NCBI GenBank assembly: GCA_946547105.1
Contig: CAMNOV010000001.1
Coordinates: 56,548-120,547, forward strand
DNA length: 64,000 bases
Direction: 5' to 3'
Source of the DNA: an uncultured Clostridia bacterium
Lineage (GTDB): Bacteria; Bacillota; Clostridia; Oscillospirales; Oscillospiraceae
The notes under the pieces are model-generated. The model had not been told where the DNA came from and searched no databases. It saw only the letters and a program-made list of their open reading frames with translations. A program made the position numbers and the translations under genes. Below, piece after piece: positions 61,509 to 64,000 of this stretch (positions within the stretch are counted from its first letter, which is position 1; every line of letters starts with the position of its first letter).

Positions 61509-63032
61509 ATGAAGAAAACCCGTTTATTTTCCGTTATCTCCTTTATTGTCCTGATAGCAGTTTCCATCCTGTTTGGCTATCACGTGTACCGTTCTCAGCT
61601 GATCCCTGAAAGGCTGCTTCTGCTTGCCCTTATTCTTTATATTATTGTTTTCTGCCTTCTCGTGCTGCTCGTTTTCCGCTCCAAGCAGCGTTTCCTGACC
61701 GTTCTCGGCGGGATATTATGTCTTGCTCTCTGCGTTGTTCTGCTTGCGACCACCATGTATTTCAATCGCGCAGTCAATGCCGCCCAGACGATCACGACAA
61801 CGAAAACAGAAGTATCTAACGTCAGCGTTTATATGCTGAGTGATCGGACGGACGAATCCACTGCCCTGACCGTTGAGATGACCTACGGCATCCTGAACGA
61901 GCAGGATCGCGCGAATACCGACAAGGTCATTGACAAATTGCAGGAAGAGCTGGAAGGCTCGCTGAATATCCGTCCGTTTGACAGCTTATCCGGACTTTTT
62001 GACGCTCTCCTTCATCAAGACGTCGATGCAGTCATTGTAAACAGCGCATTCCTGCAGCTCCTGAATGAAACCGAAGGATATGAAAACCTGGAAAGCCAGC
62101 TGCGCGAGATCCACAAAGTTCAGGTCATTGAAGAAAAAACGGAAGAAAAACCTGCTCCCACAAAAAAACCGGTTACCGTAAAGCCGGAGAAGACCCAGAG
62201 CGAACCTGAGAAGAAGGATTGCTTCATTGTCTATCTCAGCGGCATCGATACGCGCGGCTCACAAATGATCGAAAAGAGCCGTTCCGACGTGAACGTTCTG
62301 GCTGTCGTCAACCCGAATACGCATCAGATTCTGCTGCTCACCACGCCCCGCGACTACTATGTGACGCTGCAGTTTGAGGATTATCAGTCCTACATCAAAG
62401 ACAAGCTGACGCACGCCGGCATGTACGGCGTCCAGGTGTCCATGGATACTTTGGGCCTGCTTTACGATATTGATGTCGATTATTATTTCCGCGTCAATTT
62501 CACTGGCTTTGTTGATATCGTCAACGCGCTCGGCGGAGTTACTGTTGAATCTGAGAGCGAATTCTGGGAAAGAAGCGGACCGAATCTCTACCATTTCTAT
62601 GAGGGCCCCAATCAGCTCAACGGCGAAGAATCCCTTGTCTTTGTTCGCGCGCGCGAGGCGATCGGCGATCAGCAGCGCGGCCGCAACCATATGGCATTTA
62701 TCAGAGCCGTCATCGATAAAGCGACTTCTTCCGATCTGCTCCGGAATTTTGATGATATCGTCAAATCCGTGGAAGGCAGCTTTGAAACCAGCATGCCTTA
62801 TGATCTGATCAGAGATCTGGTAAAAGATCAGATCGAAACGGCGCCTAAATGGAACATCGTCAGCTATGCCGTGTCGGGTGACGGCGCCAGCGCGCAGGTT
62901 TATTCTCTGGACATTGACGTGTTCGTCTTCCTCCCCAATCTCACAACTGTTGAAACGGCCAAGGGCCTGATTCAGCAGGTGCTGAACGGCGAAGAAATCG
63001 TCGCACCCGAACCGACGCCCAGACCTTGGTAA
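61509..63032 (+). CDS. LytR-CpsA-Psr (LCP) family wall-polymer ligase
   Basis: A 507-aa membrane enzyme that transfers teichoic acids or other glycopolymers from lipid carriers to peptidoglycan. Three N-terminal hydrophobic segments (about 7-25, 35-55 and 62-82) are followed by an extracytoplasmic region. The LCP domain (about 235-450) shows TPRDYYV (Arg), FVDIVNALGGV and VRAREAIGDQQRGRNHMAFI. ATG 61509 is set by GAGGA 7 bases upstream; the longer frame covers the promoter. A Lys/Pro-rich linker precedes the domain. Confidence 0.92.
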   Translation: MKKTRLFSVISFIVLIAVSILFGYHVYRSQLIPERLLLLALILYIIVFCLLVLLVFRSKQRFLTVLGGILCLALCVVLLATTMYFNRAVNAAQTITTTKTEVSNVSVYMLSDRTDESTALTVEMTYGILNEQDRANTDKVIDKLQEELEGSLNIRPFDSLSGLFDALLHQDVDAVIVNSAFLQLLNETEGYENLESQLREIHKVQVIEEKTEEKPAPTKKPVTVKPEKTQSEPEKKDCFIVYLSGIDTRGSQMIEKSRSDVNVLAVVNPNTHQILLLTTPRDYYVTLQFEDYQSYIKDKLTHAGMYGVQVSMDTLGLLYDIDVDYYFRVNFTGFVDIVNALGGVTVESESEFWERSGPNLYHFYEGPNQLNGEESLVFVRAREAIGDQQRGRNHMAFIRAVIDKATSSDLLRNFDDIVKSVEGSFETSMPYDLIRDLVKDQIETAPKWNIVSYAVSGDGASAQVYSLDIDVFVFLPNLTTVETAKGLIQQVLNGEEIVAPEPTPRPW

Positions 63033-63036
63033 ACAA

Positions 63037-63080
63037 AAACAAGAGCCAGACGGCCGATCAGCCGTCTGGCTCTTGTTTTA
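63037..63080. terminator. Bidirectional terminator between the LCP and phosphofructokinase genes
   Basis: AACAAGAGCCAGACGGC pairs perfectly with GCCGTCTGGCTCTTGTT around CGATCA, followed by TTATT and preceded by an A-rich run. Confidence 0.92.
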
Positions 63081-63090
63081 TTATTTCAGT

Positions 63091-63999
63091 TTACGCAAGG
63101 ACCTTTTTCAGTCTCGCATAGCGGGGGAGGGAGTGCTCCATCGGGATCTTGGGCTCGCCCTGGATCAGAGGCAGAACGTAATCGATCAGTTCCTGCTTGA
63201 CACCGTTGTGCTCGTCGTTGATCCAAGCCAGGGGAATCTTCTTCTCGTAGTTGGCGGTCGAAGCAAGCGGAACCAGCGTCAGCTCGCAGGTATACTTGCC
63301 GTCGTCCATATTGCGGTGGAAGGCGACCATATAGCCGGAGGTACCCTTGACCGCTTCCTCTACGGCTCTCTTGCCGGCGGCATAAGCTTCCTTGATATCG
63401 GTCTCAGACGCGATATGCGCCGCGCAGCGCTGCAGCAGGCTCAGCTCGATACCGCGGACCTTGGCGCCGGTCTTCGCCTTGACAAGATTGGCCAGCATGG
63501 AAGCCAGGCCGCCCAGCTGCGCATGACCGAAGCCGTCGGTCGCGGAGGTTTTTGCTTCGGAAACGAAGCTGCCATCCGCATAATGGATGCCCTCGGAAAC
63601 CGCAACCAGAACTTTTCCGTTCTTCTGGTACACACTCTCAATATCGGCAAAGAACTGATCCATATCAAAGTCGGTCTCCGGCAGATAGATCAGATCCGGA
63701 CCGGAACCGAAATAAGTCGCCAGACCGGAGCTCGCCGCCAGCCAGCCGGCGTGACGGCCCATGATCTCGACGATCGTGATCATGCCGTTGTCATAAACGC
63801 GGGAGTCCTTGCTGATCTCCATGCAGGAGGTCGCAATATACTTGGCGGCGCTGCCAAAGCCGGGGCAGTGGTCCGTGCCAAAGAGGTCGTTATCGATCGT
63901 CTTGGGGACGCCCATCACGCGGCATTCGTAGCCGACAGATTCCATATAACGGCTGATCTTGTTGCAGGTATCCATGGAGTCGTTGCCGCCGTTGTAGAA
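63091..63999 (-). CDS. 6-phosphofructokinase, probably PPi-dependent (partial at window end)
   Basis: The C-terminal 302 residues of a phosphofructokinase; the N-terminus is beyond base 64000. NGGNDSMDT has Asp where ATP-dependent enzymes have Gly, and MGVPKTIDND has Lys rather than Gly, both signs of PPi-dependent PFK (PFP). VEIMGRHAGWLAA and GYMVAFHRNM complete the active-site pattern. It phosphorylates fructose 6-phosphate in glycolysis. Donor choice is inferred from these residues. Confidence 0.88.
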   Translation of the reverse strand, partial: FYNGGNDSMDTCNKISRYMESVGYECRVMGVPKTIDNDLFGTDHCPGFGSAAKYIATSCMEISKDSRVYDNGMITIVEIMGRHAGWLAASSGLATYFGSGPDLIYLPETDFDMDQFFADIESVYQKNGKVLVAVSEGIHYADGSFVSEAKTSATDGFGHAQLGGLASMLANLVKAKTGAKVRGIELSLLQRCAAHIASETDIKEAYAAGKRAVEEAVKGTSGYMVAFHRNMDDGKYTCELTLVPLASTANYEKKIPLAWINDEHNGVKQELIDYVLPLIQGEPKIPMEHSLPRYARLKKVLA

Positions 64000-64000
64000 G

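Overview
The window looks like a chromosomal segment of a spore-forming, low-to-mid GC gut Clostridium relative (Oscillospiraceae/Christensenellales type, inferred). The evidence is class A RNase P RNA, the prpC-prkC-rsgA-spoVM order known from Firmicutes, and several sporulation genes (spoVM, a sipL-like DUF3794/LysM gene, yunB, the cotJ operon). A 38.6-kb temperate prophage lies in the middle.

Host left part (1-21480). It starts with the end of an rsmB-like gene, then rlmN, PP2C phosphatase, PASTA kinase PrkC and GTPase RsgA. After a terminator come a small membrane protein, SpoVM and a SipL-like protein, all pointing to the spore-envelope basement layer. Next are a divergent DUF1858/YebC pair, an S-layer-homology/transglutaminase lipoprotein, a VanX-like SH3 lipoprotein, rnpB, murD, a PLP lyase, yunB, ligA and a polytopic membrane protein. 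On the minus strand are a YolD/Y-family polymerase pair and lipoate ligase. The left part ends with a CotJA-CotJB fusion gene and the first 29 codons of cotJC.

Prophage (21454-60065). It is inserted inside cotJC at an 11-bp direct repeat (GGCGGACCGGA) within the codons for Gly-Gly-Pro-Asp-Gly. Joining the two repeats restores a full-length, in-frame CotJC of 197 aa. The integrase is a large serine recombinase ending 16 bp from the left repeat. This is the layout of skin-type elements that excise from sporulation genes in the mother cell. The left end holds a lysogeny module (integrase, small membrane protein, S24 repressor, then a Cro-like gene behind a consensus promoter flanked by matching operators). 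A long early operon of small genes follows, with VRR-NUC, PcfK/PcfJ, DUF3102 and DUF3850 proteins, a phage sigma-like factor and a rolling-circle Rep-like protein. The late part codes for a podovirus-like particle: terminase, P22-like portal, a Prp-family protease, a DUF859-like fibre, a 2834-aa polyvalent protein, scaffold, N4-gp56 type capsid, tail proteins, endolysin, collagen-like fibre and holin. Scaffold and capsid both begin with an LGLQFFA motif that matches the Prp cleavage signal. A 37-nt element with only three differences between copies stands just after a terminator and before each of the two structural modules.

Host right part (60066-64000). It holds the remainder of cotJC, a C39-like protein gene on the minus strand, an LCP (LytR-CpsA-Psr) family gene and the 3' part of a phosphofructokinase gene, probably PPi-type.

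All calls come from reading the sequence and from recalled family motifs; no database search was run.
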